A stretch of DNA of 64,000 nucleotides from Lachnospiraceae bacterium. GTDB taxonomy: Bacteria > Bacillota > Clostridia > Lachnospirales > Lachnospiraceae. The DNA lies in contig JAUNGD010000003.1 in the NCBI GenBank assembly GCA_030524705.1, forward strand, positions 52,127-116,126. Reading direction: 5' to 3'. Of this stretch, positions 63,670-64,000 are shown piece after piece; the first letter of the stretch is position 1, and every line of letters starts with the position of its first letter. The translations under genes and the position numbers were made by a program. The notes below the pieces were generated by a model. The model was not told where the DNA came from. It worked only from the letters and a program-made list of their open reading frames with translations, and did not search any database.

Positions 63670-63705
63670 CGTATCAATTCATCAAATTTCGAGTAAATTG
63701 ATACG
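63670..63705. repeat. Perfect 10-bp inverted repeat before the sigma-like gene
   Basis: CGTATCAATT and AATTGATACG, 16 nt apart, end directly at the GGAGG ribosome site on the minus strand. It could be an operator or leader hairpin. The following 63706-63955 holds several short AT-rich inverted motifs (GTATT/AATAC) and no gene. Confidence 0.5.
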
Positions 63706-63955
63706 AAGGCGGCGAATGACACTGAGGCCGTCCGCCTAATCTATCAGTTAATGTGTATTGGAATACATACTTAAAGGCATACCTATCCCATAGTAAGCAT
63801 TGAAATTCATTTTCGCCTGGACAGGATTATCTGTTAAGTCTATTTTCAAAATCTATTTCCTTCCGCAACAATCAATACAATACACTAATTCCATGTATTT
63901 CAATGAATAAAAACAGGGAAATATGTATTGTAGAATATATTTGATGTGAAATGTA

Positions 63956-64000
63956 ATGAAGGATTATGTTCAGGCAGTGGGCGATGCCTTTAAAAAAGCC
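63956..64000 (+). CDS. Possible start of a plus-strand gene, cut by the window edge
   Basis: From ATG 63956 the frame reads MKDYVQAVGDAFKKA and stays open to the edge. The upstream stop is only three codons before. No good ribosome site is visible, so this is tentative. Confidence 0.35.
   Translation, partial: MKDYVQAVGDAFKKA

Overview
The window looks like a chromosome segment of a spore-forming Firmicute of the class Clostridia, most probably Lachnospiraceae. The support is spoIIR, a pyrF-pyrK-pyrD-pyrE operon with the PyrK-dependent type of PyrD, a lysine riboswitch on dapA, AGGAGG ribosome binding sites, TTGACA-17-TATAAT promoters, a GntR-clpC pair, and several proteins of kinds I know from that family (an SSB-like tandem OB protein, a DUF6142-like protein, a sugar transferase with a TTG start). 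The family is inferred from gene content; no rRNA is present to confirm it.

Layout. At 1-2000 are the start of dapA behind an L-box leader, a cobalamin adenosyltransferase-like gene and an SSB-like gene. At 2-7.4 kb are typA, a beta carbonic anhydrase, a remnant of an MFS transporter, a nitroreductase, rarD and spoIIR. At 7.4-15.2 kb, on the minus strand, are uraA, an Mrp ATPase, a VWA/MoxR-AAA pair, coaBC and a metallo-beta-lactamase-fold protein. At 15.3-17 kb, on the plus strand, a pantothenate-type ECF S component and coaX lie behind a long leader; with coaBC they supply coenzyme A. At 17-25 kb are an Xaa-Pro aminopeptidase and an oppBCDFA peptide importer, which together suit peptide use. 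At 25.2-30.2 kb are tRNA-Trp, radA, clpC and its GntR regulator. At 30.3-35 kb are a membrane-anchored cadherin-like protein and purE-purM-purN-purD. At 35.2-42.5 kb are an M29 aminopeptidase, small membrane proteins, VanZ and the pyrimidine operon. At 42.6-47 kb are two cell-surface glycan genes and a secreted L,D-transpeptidase with a structured leader. At 47-53.8 kb are recD2-comF-cdaA-cdaR-HPr (cyclic di-AMP synthesis) and mreB. At 54-59.1 kb is uvrB-uvrA.

From about 59.15 kb to the right edge the character changes. There are two adjacent tyrosine recombinases, an excisionase-like HTH gene, a MazF-type toxin without a visible antitoxin, and a sigma-like gene interrupted by one in-frame stop. 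This is the end of an integrated mobile element next to uvrB. The 400 bp between uvrB and the first integrase hold nested inverted repeats, a pair of 14-bp direct repeats, repeated 12-bp sites and a LexA-type box.

The most interesting unexplained signals are four. One is the nested-helix leader of the L,D-transpeptidase gene (45122-45227), a candidate regulatory RNA that I cannot assign to a known class. The second is the overlapping alternative inverted repeats ahead of uvrB (59149-59232), built like an attenuator. The third is a paired-hairpin intergenic element between purE and purM. The fourth is the set of 15-46 bp degenerate tandem repeats filling spacers between co-oriented genes, including five exact 16-bp periods between pyrK and pyrD. 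All functional statements come from reading the sequence; no database search was run.
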